Below, in pieces: positions 42,050 through 51,212 of a stretch of 64,000 nucleotides of DNA. The stretch's first letter is position 1, and every line of letters begins with the position of its first letter. The position numbers were made by a program, and so were the translations under genes. The notes below the pieces were generated by a model. It was given only the letters and a program-made list of their open reading frames with translations. It was not told the origin of the DNA and did not search any database. Source of the DNA: JAJDNH01 sp964552395. GTDB lineage: Bacteria; Acidobacteriota; Thermoanaerobaculia; Thermoanaerobaculales; Sulfomarinibacteraceae. Where the stretch lies: positions 18,337 through 82,336 of the forward strand of contig CAZKGM010000013.1 in the NCBI GenBank assembly GCA_964552395.1, written 5' to 3'.

Positions 42050-43576
42050 TTGCACAGGAGGGAACCTCTCGGTCATGAACTGCCGCTGATCGTGGCTCCG
42101 GGCCGGAACCGGTTTCTCGAGCTCGCGCGCGGGCACGATGTGGTTCCAGCCTACCTCGAGCTGACAGCGGACACGGTGACCCCGTTCCTGGTGTGGAGCC
42201 GGCTGGCGGCAAGGCAGAGGAACCCGTTTCTGCTCGAGAGTGTGGAGGGCGGTGAGCGGGCTGCGCGGTACTCGTTCATCGGCGCCGACCCTTGCGGCGT
42301 CGTCGAGCTGCGCGGCGGGACGGCGTTCGTGGACGGTGCGCCGCAACCGGGAGCCGCCCTCGGGGTCCTGCGCCGGGCGACCGACTGGGGGAGCGTGGCG
42401 CCGGTGGACGGCCTACCGCCTTTCTGCGGCGGCGCGGTCGGGTACCTGGGCTACGATGCGGTGCGCTTGATCGAGCGGCTGCCGGACAGTTGCCGTGACG
42501 AGGAGGGGATGCCGGAGGGCTGGTTTGGGCTCTACGACGCGGTCGTGGCTCTCGACCGGGCTCGGCAACGGCTGGTCCTCGTGGTCGCGGCGCGCGTCGG
42601 CAAAGATCCTGAGGGTGCCTGGGAGCGCGCGCTGGAGCGCCTCGGGCTGCTGCGGGCGGCGGTGATCGCGGGCAACGGCGTGGTCCGCCCGGATCCGATC
42701 CCGGACCCGCCTGCCGGGTCCTGGCAGGGGTGGGTCGGGGCTCCGGAAGAGGAGGCCTACCTCGAGGCGGTGCGGCGAGCCCGCGAGTACATCCTGGCCG
42801 GCGACATCTTCCAGGTCGTGCTGTCTCGCCGATGGCGCCGTATGCCGCGCTGCACCGGCGCCGAGATTTACCGAATGCTGCGGCTGACCAACCCGTCGCC
42901 GTACATGTTCCTGTTCGACACCGGGCAGGCGCGAGTGCTGGGAGCGAGCCCGGAGATGTTGGTACGGGTGCGCGGCGGCCGAGTCACCACCTGCCCCATC
43001 GCCGGCACGCGCCGGCGGGGACGAAACACCGCGGAGGATCTGGAGCTCGCGACCGAGCTGCTGGCGGATCCGAAAGAGCGGGCCGAGCATGTGATGCTGG
43101 TCGATCTCGGCCGCAACGATGTCGGCAAGGTGAGTGTGCCGGGGACGGTGCGCCTGGCTCGCGACATGGAGGTGGAGCGCTACAGCCACGTTATGCACCT
43201 TGTGAGCGAGGTCGGCGGTGAGCTTCGCAAGGGAAAGGACGCTTGGGACGCCCTCGTCGCCTGCTTCCCTGCCGGTACCCTGAGCGGCGCCCCGAAGGTG
43301 CGAGCGATGGAGATCATCGACGAGCTTGAGGAGGTTCGCCGCGGGGTGTACGGCGGGGCCGTGGGCTACCGTGACATCAGAGGCGACCTCGACTCTTGCA
43401 TCGCTATCCGTACTCTGGTCGAGCGTGGCGGTACGGTGCAGGTGCAGGCCGGCGCTGGCATCGTGTACGACTCGGTGCCGAAGAGCGAGCTCGCCGAGTG
43501 CGCCAACAAGGCACGGGCGCTGGTGGAGGCGGTGGCGATGGCGGAGGTTGCAGCCAGAAGGAGCGAGGGGCCGTGA
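42050..43576 (+). CDS. trpE: Anthranilate synthase component I
   Basis: A 508-aa TrpE: converts chorismate to anthranilate with ammonia from TrpG. The C-terminal chorismate-binding core is intact (PIAGTRRRG, DLGRNDVGKV, TLSGAPKVRAMEIIDELE, YGGAVGY, IRTLV). The N-terminal region LELTADTVTPFLVWSRL and FLLESVEGGERAARYSFIG carries the tryptophan feedback site (ES...RYSF). A TTG start at 42050 is chosen because AGGGAGG lies 8 nt upstream; no ATG is in frame nearby, though GTG 42092 is possible. The stop overlaps the trpG ATG. No leader peptide or attenuator is visible in the 67 bp before it. Confidence 0.93.
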   Translation: MHRREPLGHELPLIVAPGRNRFLELARGHDVVPAYLELTADTVTPFLVWSRLAARQRNPFLLESVEGGERAARYSFIGADPCGVVELRGGTAFVDGAPQPGAALGVLRRATDWGSVAPVDGLPPFCGGAVGYLGYDAVRLIERLPDSCRDEEGMPEGWFGLYDAVVALDRARQRLVLVVAARVGKDPEGAWERALERLGLLRAAVIAGNGVVRPDPIPDPPAGSWQGWVGAPEEEAYLEAVRRAREYILAGDIFQVVLSRRWRRMPRCTGAEIYRMLRLTNPSPYMFLFDTGQARVLGASPEMLVRVRGGRVTTCPIAGTRRRGRNTAEDLELATELLADPKERAEHVMLVDLGRNDVGKVSVPGTVRLARDMEVERYSHVMHLVSEVGGELRKGKDAWDALVACFPAGTLSGAPKVRAMEIIDELEEVRRGVYGGAVGYRDIRGDLDSCIAIRTLVERGGTVQVQAGAGIVYDSVPKSELAECANKARALVEAVAMAEVAARRSEGP

Positions 43577-44172
43577 TGATCCTGATGGTCGACAACTACG
43601 ACTCCTTCACGTACAACTTGGTGCAGGAGCTGGCCGAGCTGAGCGACGCCGAGATCCACGTTCTCCGCAACGATGCCGCCTCGGCCGAAGAGATGCTGGC
43701 CCTGGGGCCGCAAGCGGTGGTCATTTCCCCGGGCCCGGGCACCCCGGAGCGTGCGGGTGTCACGATGGAGCTGATCGAGCGGGCCGCGGCGGTGCCGCTG
43801 CTCGGAATCTGTCTTGGACATCAGGCGCTGGCCGCGGTGCACGGAGCGCGTATCGTGCGTGCGCCGGAGCCGGTCCACGGCAAGACCTCGGAGATTCACC
43901 ATGGCGGTGGAGGTGTATTCGCCGGTCTTCCGGAGCCGCTGACGGCGACCCGCTATCACTCGCTGGTGGTCGAGCGCGGCAGCGTGCCGTCCAAACTCGA
44001 GGTGACCGCCTGGACAGACGACGGCCTGGTGATGGGGCTTGAGCACCGCGAGCGGCCGCACCACGGCGTCCAGTTCCACCCTGAGTCCTACCTGACGCGC
44101 GACGGGATGCGTCTCCTCGCTGGGTTCCTCCGCCTCGCCGGTGTGCCGATGCGCGGCGGGCGCGTAGCATGA
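43576..44172 (+). CDS. trpG: Anthranilate synthase component II (glutamine amidotransferase)
   Basis: A 198-aa class I amidotransferase that supplies ammonia to TrpE. DNYDSFTYNL opens it, GICLGHQ carries the nucleophilic Cys, and HPES the His-Glu pair, so the triad is complete. The ATG at 43576 overlaps the trpE stop (TGATG). It is a separate protein, not fused to TrpD. The stop overlaps trpD by ATGA. Confidence 0.95.
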   Translation: MILMVDNYDSFTYNLVQELAELSDAEIHVLRNDAASAEEMLALGPQAVVISPGPGTPERAGVTMELIERAAAVPLLGICLGHQALAAVHGARIVRAPEPVHGKTSEIHHGGGGVFAGLPEPLTATRYHSLVVERGSVPSKLEVTAWTDDGLVMGLEHRERPHHGVQFHPESYLTRDGMRLLAGFLRLAGVPMRGGRVA

Positions 44173-45218
44173 GCGCCGCTGCGCCAAACATCAGGGACCT
44201 TCTCAAGAGACTGATGGGCGCTGAAGCCCTGTCCTCGGCTGCCGTCGAGGGCTTCTTTGGCGCGCTCATGGAAGGGGCGGTGGACGACGTGCACGCGGCC
44301 GCGATGCTGGTCGCTCTGCGCATGAAAGGCGAGAGTGGGGCGGAGCTCGCCGCGGCCGCGCGTGCCATGAGGGCGCGAGCCGTACGGGTGCCCCTGGCGG
44401 CCCCGGAGGCCGCAGTGGATACCTGCGGTACGGGCGGTGACGGCGCCGACACAATCAACATTTCGACCGCCGCGGCTCTGGTGACAGCAGCCGCCGGCGT
44501 GCCGGTCGCCAAGCACGGCAACCGTTCCGTGTCCTCGCGCTGTGGCTCTGCCGACGTGCTGGAGGCATGCGGGGTTCGTCTCGCCCTTCCCGCAGAGAGC
44601 CTGGGGGCGCTGGTGGACGAGATCGGGATTGCCTTCTTGTTTGCACCGCCGCTGCACCCCGCAATGCGCGCCGTGATGCCGGTCCGCCGCGCCCTCGGTG
44701 TGCGAACCACGTTCAACCTCTTGGGGCCTCTCACCAACCCGGCCGGCGTCCGCCGCCAGGTCGTCGGGGTGTGGGGCGCGGAGGTGCAGCTCTTGGTTGC
44801 CGAGGCGCTGGCGGAGCTCGGCGCCGCGCACGCGCTGGTCGTGCACTCGGCCGACGGCCTCGACGAGCTGTCGGTGGCGGCCTGCACGGCGGTCGTCGAG
44901 GTCCGCGACGGGGGCGTCGTCTCCCGGTACGACATCGATCCCGCCGCGCTCGGTATCGAGGCGGGTGACGGGCGGGCGCTCGCGGGCGGCGACGTCGCCT
45001 TCAACGCCGGGCGGTTGCGCGAGGTCCTGGCGGGGGAGCGCTCGGCCGCCGGCGAGGCCGTCGCTCTCAATGCCGGCGCCGCGCTGTACGTCGGCGGGGC
45101 GGTGGCCGGGATCGGCGAGGGACTGGCGTTGGCACGCGAGACCCTTCGCGCGGGCCGGGCGGTGGCGCTGCTCGACCGCCTCGCGAGCCGCTCCGAGGAG
45201 CTCGCTAACGGTGTCTAG
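44169..45218 (+). CDS. trpD: Anthranilate phosphoribosyltransferase
   Basis: A 349-aa TrpD: transfers phosphoribose from PRPP to anthranilate. DTCGTGGDGADTINIST and KHGNRSVSSRCGSADVLEACG are the PRPP and anthranilate sites, and the FNLLGPLTNPA segment is present. ATGA overlap with trpG. It overlaps trpC by 8 bp. Confidence 0.95.
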   Translation: MSAAAPNIRDLLKRLMGAEALSSAAVEGFFGALMEGAVDDVHAAAMLVALRMKGESGAELAAAARAMRARAVRVPLAAPEAAVDTCGTGGDGADTINISTAAALVTAAAGVPVAKHGNRSVSSRCGSADVLEACGVRLALPAESLGALVDEIGIAFLFAPPLHPAMRAVMPVRRALGVRTTFNLLGPLTNPAGVRRQVVGVWGAEVQLLVAEALAELGAAHALVVHSADGLDELSVAACTAVVEVRDGGVVSRYDIDPAALGIEAGDGRALAGGDVAFNAGRLREVLAGERSAAGEAVALNAGAALYVGGAVAGIGEGLALARETLRAGRAVALLDRLASRSEELANGV

Positions 45219-46002
45219 CTCCGTGCTCGACCGGGTCGTCGGTGCGGTCAGGCGGCGGCTCGCCGCCGTGCCGGCGAGCCCGGACCTCGAGCAGCGGGCG
45301 CGTGAGGCCGCCGAGGACCGGCGGCGGACGGGCACGCGCTCGCTGTTCGCGGCACTGGCCGTGGCCGGTCCGGTAGTCATCGCCGAGTGCAAGCGCGCCT
45401 CGCCGTCGGCGGGGGTCCTGCGCGAACCCTTCGATGCCGTCGCCCTGGCCGGTGCCTACGCGCGCGCCGGTGCAGCGGCGATCTCCGTGGTGACCGAGCG
45501 GGATCACTTCCTCGGTGACCCGGGGTGGATCCGTTCCGTTCGTGAGGTGGTGGCGCTCCCTGTCCTGCGCAAGGACTTCATCGTCTGCCGGCGTCAGCTG
45601 CTGGAGACGGCGGCCCTCGGTGCCGACGCGGTATTGCTGATCTCGCGGATTCTCGATGACCGCCTCCTCGGTGAGCTGCTGGCTTCGGCAGGCGAGCTCG
45701 AGCTGGATGTGCTGCTCGAGGTTTTCGCGGACGAGGACCCGACCCGTGCCGCCGCATCCGGAGCACGCATCATCGGCGTCAATGCGCGTGACCTGGCGAC
45801 CTTCGCCGTCGATCTCGATCGCGTGGCCCGGCTCGCGGCCTCAATCCCGTCCGACCGCATCAGAGTGGCGGAGAGCGGCGTTCGTGGACGCGCCGACGTG
45901 GAAGCGTTGTCGCGAGCTGGATACGATGCGTTTCTGGTCGGCGAGCACCTGGTGCGCGCCGATGACCCCGGTGCCGCTCTCTCAGCGCTGCTGGCGGGGT
46001 GA
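45211..46002 (+). CDS. trpC: Indole-3-glycerol phosphate synthase
   Basis: A 263-aa beta/alpha-barrel enzyme that closes the indole ring. ECKRASPSAG, LRKDFIV, GVNARDL and AESGVRGR carry the family's catalytic residues (Glu, Lys, Lys, Asn, Glu, Ser). GTG at 45211 lies 8 bp inside trpD; GAGGAG is about 10 nt upstream. It is separate from trpF. Confidence 0.93.
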   Translation: MSSSVLDRVVGAVRRRLAAVPASPDLEQRAREAAEDRRRTGTRSLFAALAVAGPVVIAECKRASPSAGVLREPFDAVALAGAYARAGAAAISVVTERDHFLGDPGWIRSVREVVALPVLRKDFIVCRRQLLETAALGADAVLLISRILDDRLLGELLASAGELELDVLLEVFADEDPTRAAASGARIIGVNARDLATFAVDLDRVARLAASIPSDRIRVAESGVRGRADVEALSRAGYDAFLVGEHLVRADDPGAALSALLAG

Positions 46003-46006
46003 CGAC

Positions 46007-46627
46007 GTGAAGACGAGTCCCGTGAGCGCACCGCTGGTCAAGATCTGTGGCCTCACGTGTCGTGCGGACGCCGAGGCGGCGGTGGCGGCCGGCGCCGACC
46101 TGGTGGGCTTTGTCTTCGTCCCCACGACGCCGCGTGCGGTCACGGTGGAGATGGTGGGCTGGGTGAGGTCGCTCCGTGGGGTCGAAACGGTGGGCGTGTT
46201 TCGCGACGGCGAGCTCGAAGAGATCCTCGAGGTGCGTCGTGCGCTCGGCCTCGACTGGGTGCAGCTGCACGGAGCAGAGCCGGACGGACTGCTGGAGCAT
46301 CTGGGCCGCAACGTGCTGCGGTGCGTGCCGGCGACCGACGGCATCGACTGGGAGCGGGTGCTGGGGCTCGGCGACCGCTGCCTGCCGCTCCTCGACTCCG
46401 GCGCCGGCGGCGGGGTCCCGTTCGACTGGAGGATTCTGGCGGGCCGTCCCGAACAGGCGCGCTTCGGCCTCGCCGGCGGCCTGACGCCGGAGAACGTCGC
46501 GACAGCGGTGTTGGCTGCGCGGCCGGTGCTGGTCGATGTCTCCTCGGGGGTTGAGACGGCGCCCGGGCGCAAGGACGGGAAGCGGATGGCCGCGTTCGTC
46601 GCCGCCGCAAGAGGCGCGGTAAGGTAG
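46007..46627 (+). CDS. trpF: Phosphoribosylanthranilate isomerase
   Basis: A 206-aa barrel enzyme for the Amadori rearrangement step. VKICGLT holds the catalytic Cys at the N-terminus, GLAGGLTPENV and DVSSGVE are the phosphate-binding C-terminal strands. GTG at 46007, with GGGGTG 5 nt upstream, starts 4 bp after the trpC stop. The open frame extends upstream into trpC but that is shadow. Confidence 0.93.
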   Translation: MKTSPVSAPLVKICGLTCRADAEAAVAAGADLVGFVFVPTTPRAVTVEMVGWVRSLRGVETVGVFRDGELEEILEVRRALGLDWVQLHGAEPDGLLEHLGRNVLRCVPATDGIDWERVLGLGDRCLPLLDSGAGGGVPFDWRILAGRPEQARFGLAGGLTPENVATAVLAARPVLVDVSSGVETAPGRKDGKRMAAFVAAARGAVR

Positions 46628-46654
46628 AATCATCGGTCACGACCGGGAGGACGG

Positions 46655-47851
46655 ATGAAACCGGCACCTGACAAGCGCGGGTATTTCGGCGCATATGGCG
46701 GCGTCTTCGTTCCGGAGACCCTCATGACGCCCCTCGCGGAGCTGGAGAAGGCCTATGCCAAGGCTTGCCGGGACCGCGGCTTCCAGTCACGGCTGCAGGA
46801 GCTCTCAGAGCGCTTTGCCGGCCGTCCGACGCCGCTCTACCCAGCGCGGCGGCTGTCGGCGCAGCTCGGAGGCGCCCAGATCTGGCTCAAGCGCGAGGAT
46901 CTCTGCCACACCGGGGCCCACAAGATCAACAATGCCCTGGGACAGACGCTGCTGGCGTGCGAGATGGGCAAGCGGCGAGTGATTGCTGAGACCGGCGCCG
47001 GCCAGCACGGTGTGGCGGTTGCGACCACGGCCGCACTGCTCGGGCTGGAGTGCTGCGTCTACATGGGCTCGGAGGACATGCGTCGCCAGCGTCCAAACGT
47101 CTGGCGGATGCGACTGATGGGCGCCGAGGTGGTGGCGGTCGAAACCGGCTCGCGCACCCTCAAGGATGCGATCAACGAGGCGCTGCGGGACTGGGTGACC
47201 AACGTCAACACCACGCACTACATTCTCGGCTCGGTGCTGGGCCCGCACCCGTTTCCGATGATGGTCCGGGACTTCCAGTCGGTGATTGGGCGCGAGGCTT
47301 TCAGCCAGTTCCGCAAGGACACCCGCGGGCTGCCGGACCTGGTTGTGGCATGTGTTGGTGGTGGCTCCAACGCAGCCGGGATGTTCACCGCGTTCCTCCC
47401 CCATGAGCGAGTTCGTCTGGTGGGGGTCGAGGCCGGCGGAATCGGGAGCGAGGATGGGGAGCATGCGGCGCGTTTCGCCGGCTCCGCCCGGCCGGGCGTC
47501 CTCCACGGAACCTACACCTGGCTGCTCCAGGACCTCGAGGGTCAGATCCTCCCCACCCACTCGGTGTCGGCCGGGCTGGACTACCCGGCGGTCGGCCCGG
47601 AGCTGGCGATGTGGAGGGACAGCGGCCGTGTCAGCTTCACGAGGGTCGACGACCGGGAGGCCCTGGGAGCGTTCCACCTCCTGTCGGAGAGCGAGGGGAT
47701 CATCCCTGCCCTGGAGTCGGCCCACGCCGTCGCCTACGCCGCCAAGGTCGCGCCGGCAATGCCGCTCAAGGCGCACATCCTCGTCAACCTGTCGGGGCGA
47801 GGCGACAAGGACCTGGATGAGGTCGCGCGGGTCGAAGGGAGGGAGCTGTGA
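46655..47851 (+). CDS. trpB: Tryptophan synthase beta chain
   Basis: A 398-aa PLP enzyme that joins indole and serine. TGAHKINNALGQ contains the Schiff-base lysine, GGGSNAAG the phosphate site, and the start GYFGAYGGVFVPETL is the family opening. This is the TrpB1 type that pairs with TrpA. GGGAGG lies 4-5 nt before ATG. The stop overlaps the trpA GTG. Confidence 0.96.
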   Translation: MKPAPDKRGYFGAYGGVFVPETLMTPLAELEKAYAKACRDRGFQSRLQELSERFAGRPTPLYPARRLSAQLGGAQIWLKREDLCHTGAHKINNALGQTLLACEMGKRRVIAETGAGQHGVAVATTAALLGLECCVYMGSEDMRRQRPNVWRMRLMGAEVVAVETGSRTLKDAINEALRDWVTNVNTTHYILGSVLGPHPFPMMVRDFQSVIGREAFSQFRKDTRGLPDLVVACVGGGSNAAGMFTAFLPHERVRLVGVEAGGIGSEDGEHAARFAGSARPGVLHGTYTWLLQDLEGQILPTHSVSAGLDYPAVGPELAMWRDSGRVSFTRVDDREALGAFHLLSESEGIIPALESAHAVAYAAKVAPAMPLKAHILVNLSGRGDKDLDEVARVEGREL

Positions 47852-48648
47852 GCCGGATTGGAGCGGTATTCGCCGCCGCGCGCAAGGCCCGGCGTGCCGC
47901 GTTCGTGGCCTACATCACGGCCGGCGACCCCACGCTCGAGCGGACGGTCGATCTGGCGCGCGCGCTGCGCCGCGCCGGCGCCGACCTGCTCGAGCTCGGG
48001 ATCCCCTTCTCTGATCCGATCGCCGACGGTCCTACCAACCAGCGCGCGGCCGAGCGGGCCCTTGCTGCAGGGACCACGCCGCGAGGCGTGCTGGAGACGA
48101 TCGGTGCGATCCGTACCCAGGGTGAGGAGATTCCGATCGTGATCTTCACCTACGCCAACCCGGTCCTGCAGTACGGTGTCGAGCGGTTCGCAGAGGACGC
48201 GGCCTCTGCCGGTGCCGACGGCGTTTTGTTTACCGACGTTCCGGTCGAGGAGCTGGACCGCTTTCAGCCGGCGCTGAAGGCGAACGGTCTCGACCCGGTG
48301 CTCCTGGTGACGCCGACGTCCACCAAGGAGCGGGTGCGAGCCGCGAGCCGTCGCGGGGGTGGCTTCCTGTACCTGGTTTCAAGAACCGGCGTTACCGGAG
48401 CGCGGCCGAGCCTCGCGGCCGACCTCGCGGCTCACGTGCGGGCGGTCCGCAAGCTGAGCAAGCTGCCGGTAGCGGTTGGGTTCGGTATCTCGTCGCCGGG
48501 CCAGGTCGAGAGCGTCGCGCGCATTGCCGACGGTGTCGTCGTTGGGTCCGCGATCGTCGATCGGATCGGCCGTCTCGGTGACAGCTGCGATCTTGCCGAT
48601 TCGGTGCAGGCCTTCGTGACGCCGCTGGTGGAGGCGTGCCGGCGCTGA
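47848..48648 (+). CDS. trpA: Tryptophan synthase alpha chain
   Basis: A 266-aa barrel that cleaves indole-3-glycerol phosphate to indole, channelled to TrpB. ELGIPFSDPIADGP has the catalytic Asp, YLVSRTGVTGAR the loop 6 region, and VGFGISSPGQV the phosphate site. It overlaps trpB (GTGA). It completes the pathway from chorismate in a single compact operon. Confidence 0.95.
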   Translation: MSRIGAVFAAARKARRAAFVAYITAGDPTLERTVDLARALRRAGADLLELGIPFSDPIADGPTNQRAAERALAAGTTPRGVLETIGAIRTQGEEIPIVIFTYANPVLQYGVERFAEDAASAGADGVLFTDVPVEELDRFQPALKANGLDPVLLVTPTSTKERVRAASRRGGGFLYLVSRTGVTGARPSLAADLAAHVRAVRKLSKLPVAVGFGISSPGQVESVARIADGVVVGSAIVDRIGRLGDSCDLADSVQAFVTPLVEACRR

Positions 48649-48649
48649 C

Positions 48650-49432
48650 ATGGCACGCTCGCGACGCCGACGCCTGGGGCAGAACTTCCTGACAGATCGA
48701 CGCGTGGTCGCCGCGATCGTGGAGCAGCTCACCGACGAGCCCAACCGTGTGGTCGAGATCGGACCGGGCCGGGGGATCCTCACAACGGCGCTGGCCGAGA
48801 GGTTTTCGAAGGTTCTCGCTCTCGAGCTTGACGAGCAGCTGCTGCCCGGCCTCGAGGCGCGTTTTCCCGACGGACCTGTGGAGCTGCGGTACTCCGATGC
48901 GCTCACCGAGCCGCTCGAGCCGCTGCTTGGCGACGAGGCGCCGTGGCAGGTGGCGGCGAACCTGCCCTACTCGGTGGGCACGGCGATCCTGCGCCGGCTG
49001 CTGCCGCGCCATGACCTGTTCTCACGCCTGGTCGTGATGCTGCAGCGCGAGGTGGCCGAACGGGTGGTCGCGGTGCCCGGCGCTCGGGGTCATGGGCTGC
49101 TGGCCCTCGAGCGCGCCGCCCACGCCGAGGCCCGGATTGCCTTCGACGTGCCGCCGTCGGCGTTTCGGCCGCGGCCACGGGTCACGTCGAGCGTCGTCGT
49201 CCTCGACCTACGACCACCGGCGTTTGACGCCGGCGAGATCGCGTGGGCCCTGAAGCTTGCCGCGCGGGCCCTCACGATGCCGCGCAAGATGCTGTCCAAC
49301 GCGTTGCGGGGGGTCGTGGGAGGCGCTGCGCTCGAGGCGGCGGAGATTCCACCAGAGGCACGACCCGGCACCATCCCGCTCGAGGCGTGGGTGAGGTTGG
49401 CGGTTGGGACGACGGGACGTGAGGCGGGCTAG
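48650..49432 (+). CDS. rsmA: 16S rRNA dimethyladenosine transferase (KsgA)
   Basis: A 260-aa Rossmann methyltransferase that dimethylates the two adjacent adenosines of the 16S rRNA 3' helix. LGQNFLTD, EIGPGRGILT (SAM site), NLPYSVGTAIL (catalytic) and PRPRVTSSVV are the family motifs. It starts 1 bp after trpA and is therefore likely co-transcribed with the trp operon. Confidence 0.95.
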   Translation: MARSRRRRLGQNFLTDRRVVAAIVEQLTDEPNRVVEIGPGRGILTTALAERFSKVLALELDEQLLPGLEARFPDGPVELRYSDALTEPLEPLLGDEAPWQVAANLPYSVGTAILRRLLPRHDLFSRLVVMLQREVAERVVAVPGARGHGLLALERAAHAEARIAFDVPPSAFRPRPRVTSSVVVLDLRPPAFDAGEIAWALKLAARALTMPRKMLSNALRGVVGGAALEAAEIPPEARPGTIPLEAWVRLAVGTTGREAG

Positions 49433-49559
49433 CAGCCGGACCCGCCGATGGGTTCCCGGCCAGCTCGGAGCGCCTACTTGCCGGCTGTGGTCGCCGGACC
49501 CTTCGCGATCGAGATCGGCCCTTCCGGTGAGCCGGCGGAGCAGGTAGGCTCGGCTGAGG

Positions 49560-51143
49560 ATGTCTGAACACAGGGAGTTTCCCTCCTGGAAGTTGGTTCT
49601 CAGCCTGGCGGCCATGGCGGCCGCAATCCTCGCCGTGTACCTGCCGGTGCTCCGCCTCCAGCTCACCGGCGACGACTACCAGATGGCCCAGTTCGCTCAC
49701 GAGACCATGTGCAACCCTCGCCTCCTCCTGGCACCACTGGGTCAGTTCTTCAGGCCGCTTACCAACTGGTCCTTTATGATCGACCGCGCTCTCTGGGGGA
49801 CGAACCCAGCCGGGTACCACGCGACGACACTGCTGCTGCAGGTTCTCGCCGCCGCAGCGCTGCTCGCGGCCTCCCTTCGGCTCGGCTTTTCGCTCCTGGT
49901 GGCAACTGTGATCGCGGTGCTGTGGGCTTGCTCCCCCTTTGGCGACGAGAATGCAGTCTGGGCGGCTATCCGTCATCAGAACTACCTCCTCATTCTCTGG
50001 ATGCTGCTGGTAGCCATCTGGCCCTGGGCGGGACGAGAGGAACGGTGGTCGGTGCCGCGCCTGGCGGCGGCGGGAGCGCTCCTCGTGGCTCTTGTTCTCT
50101 CCAAGGAGTCGTGGGTGGTGACGCCGGCGCTGGTATTCATCGTCGCTGCCGCGTGCGCCGGTTGGGAGTGGCGTCGGGCCCTCAAGCCGGCCCTGCTGAT
50201 GGCCGTTCCGGCGGTGCTCTATGTTGGGCTGAGGTTTGTGCTCATTCCCACGACCGGCGGCTACTTCGAGGTGAGCTGGGCGCCGCTCGTCAAGGTGCCG
50301 CACATGCTGGCGGCGTTCCTGTGGCTCGAGGAGCTCGCGCCCGTTGCGTTCTCCCTCAAGTTCACCGGTGTCCTGGCCATGGTCGCGGTAGCGGTATTGA
50401 TCGTTGTCGCGTGGCGGGAACGGGCGCCCGCCGCCGTGGTCGGTGCGGCCTTCCTCTTGATTCCCATGCTGCCAACGCTCCTGGTGCCCTTTCTGCCCCA
50501 GCGTTACACGGCAATACCCTACGCGGGGTTTCTGCTCCTGGTGTGCGGCGTCGGGCGGCTGATCATGGCCAGGCTTCCGGCGGGCCTCACCAAGATCGCG
50601 GTGCCGGCGACGGTCCTGGTCGCGTTGCTTCTGGGGTCGGCTGGCGTGGCGGTCGTCCGAGCCGATCTCGTGGACTGGCGCCGTGTCTCTGACGCCCACG
50701 CACGTCTTCTCGCCCAGGCGAGGGCTGTAGCTGGAGGGCTCACAGTCGGGGAGCCGGTGGCCGTCGTCCGCATGGAACGGGAAGAGCCCCTCAAGGAGAT
50801 CAGTGTCAGTCCCCGCGGGCTGTACAAGCTCTGGTACTCTCGCGGCCAAGATCCGTCGGGGCTCATCGACGCCGGGGCCCTGTTCGACTGGGTGTTGAAC
50901 CGCCCCGACGTGATCGTCCGCCGCCTCGAGCTGGACGAGCTGGCAGCAGGACGGCCGGGCGGAGTGTTGGTCCACCGGTCCACGGGTTTCCAGTGGTTGC
51001 GCGAGGATGTGTCCGATCTCTCCGCATCGGCGCGCGGCTGGCGACGACAGGGATTGCAGGTGCGGATTGTGGAGGCGGGCTGGTGTCGTCGGAGCGTTCC
51101 TGAAGGTCCGCTGCGAGAGCGGGCCCGGCTCTCCCGGTGGTAG
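49560..51143 (+). CDS. Polytopic membrane protein, GT-C glycosyltransferase-like
   Basis: A 527-aa protein with about ten membrane helices in the first two thirds and a soluble C-terminus (from about residue 385). LQLTGDDYQMAQFAHE after the first helix resembles the DD-motif loop of GT-C (PMT/ArnT-like) lipid-sugar transferases, and YLPVLRLQ before it fits the same topology. I cannot name a family with certainty. It stands between rsmA and uppP. A GT-C role with undecaprenyl-linked sugars would suit the neighbour but is inference. Confidence 0.7.
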   Translation: MSEHREFPSWKLVLSLAAMAAAILAVYLPVLRLQLTGDDYQMAQFAHETMCNPRLLLAPLGQFFRPLTNWSFMIDRALWGTNPAGYHATTLLLQVLAAAALLAASLRLGFSLLVATVIAVLWACSPFGDENAVWAAIRHQNYLLILWMLLVAIWPWAGREERWSVPRLAAAGALLVALVLSKESWVVTPALVFIVAAACAGWEWRRALKPALLMAVPAVLYVGLRFVLIPTTGGYFEVSWAPLVKVPHMLAAFLWLEELAPVAFSLKFTGVLAMVAVAVLIVVAWRERAPAAVVGAAFLLIPMLPTLLVPFLPQRYTAIPYAGFLLLVCGVGRLIMARLPAGLTKIAVPATVLVALLLGSAGVAVVRADLVDWRRVSDAHARLLAQARAVAGGLTVGEPVAVVRMEREEPLKEISVSPRGLYKLWYSRGQDPSGLIDAGALFDWVLNRPDVIVRRLELDELAAGRPGGVLVHRSTGFQWLREDVSDLSASARGWRRQGLQVRIVEAGWCRRSVPEGPLRERARLSRW

Positions 51144-51212
51144 AATCCAGCAACGCAGGGAGTTCCGGTTGACGGGCGAACTGTCGCAAAGTGCTGGTGG
51201 AAGGACGATGAA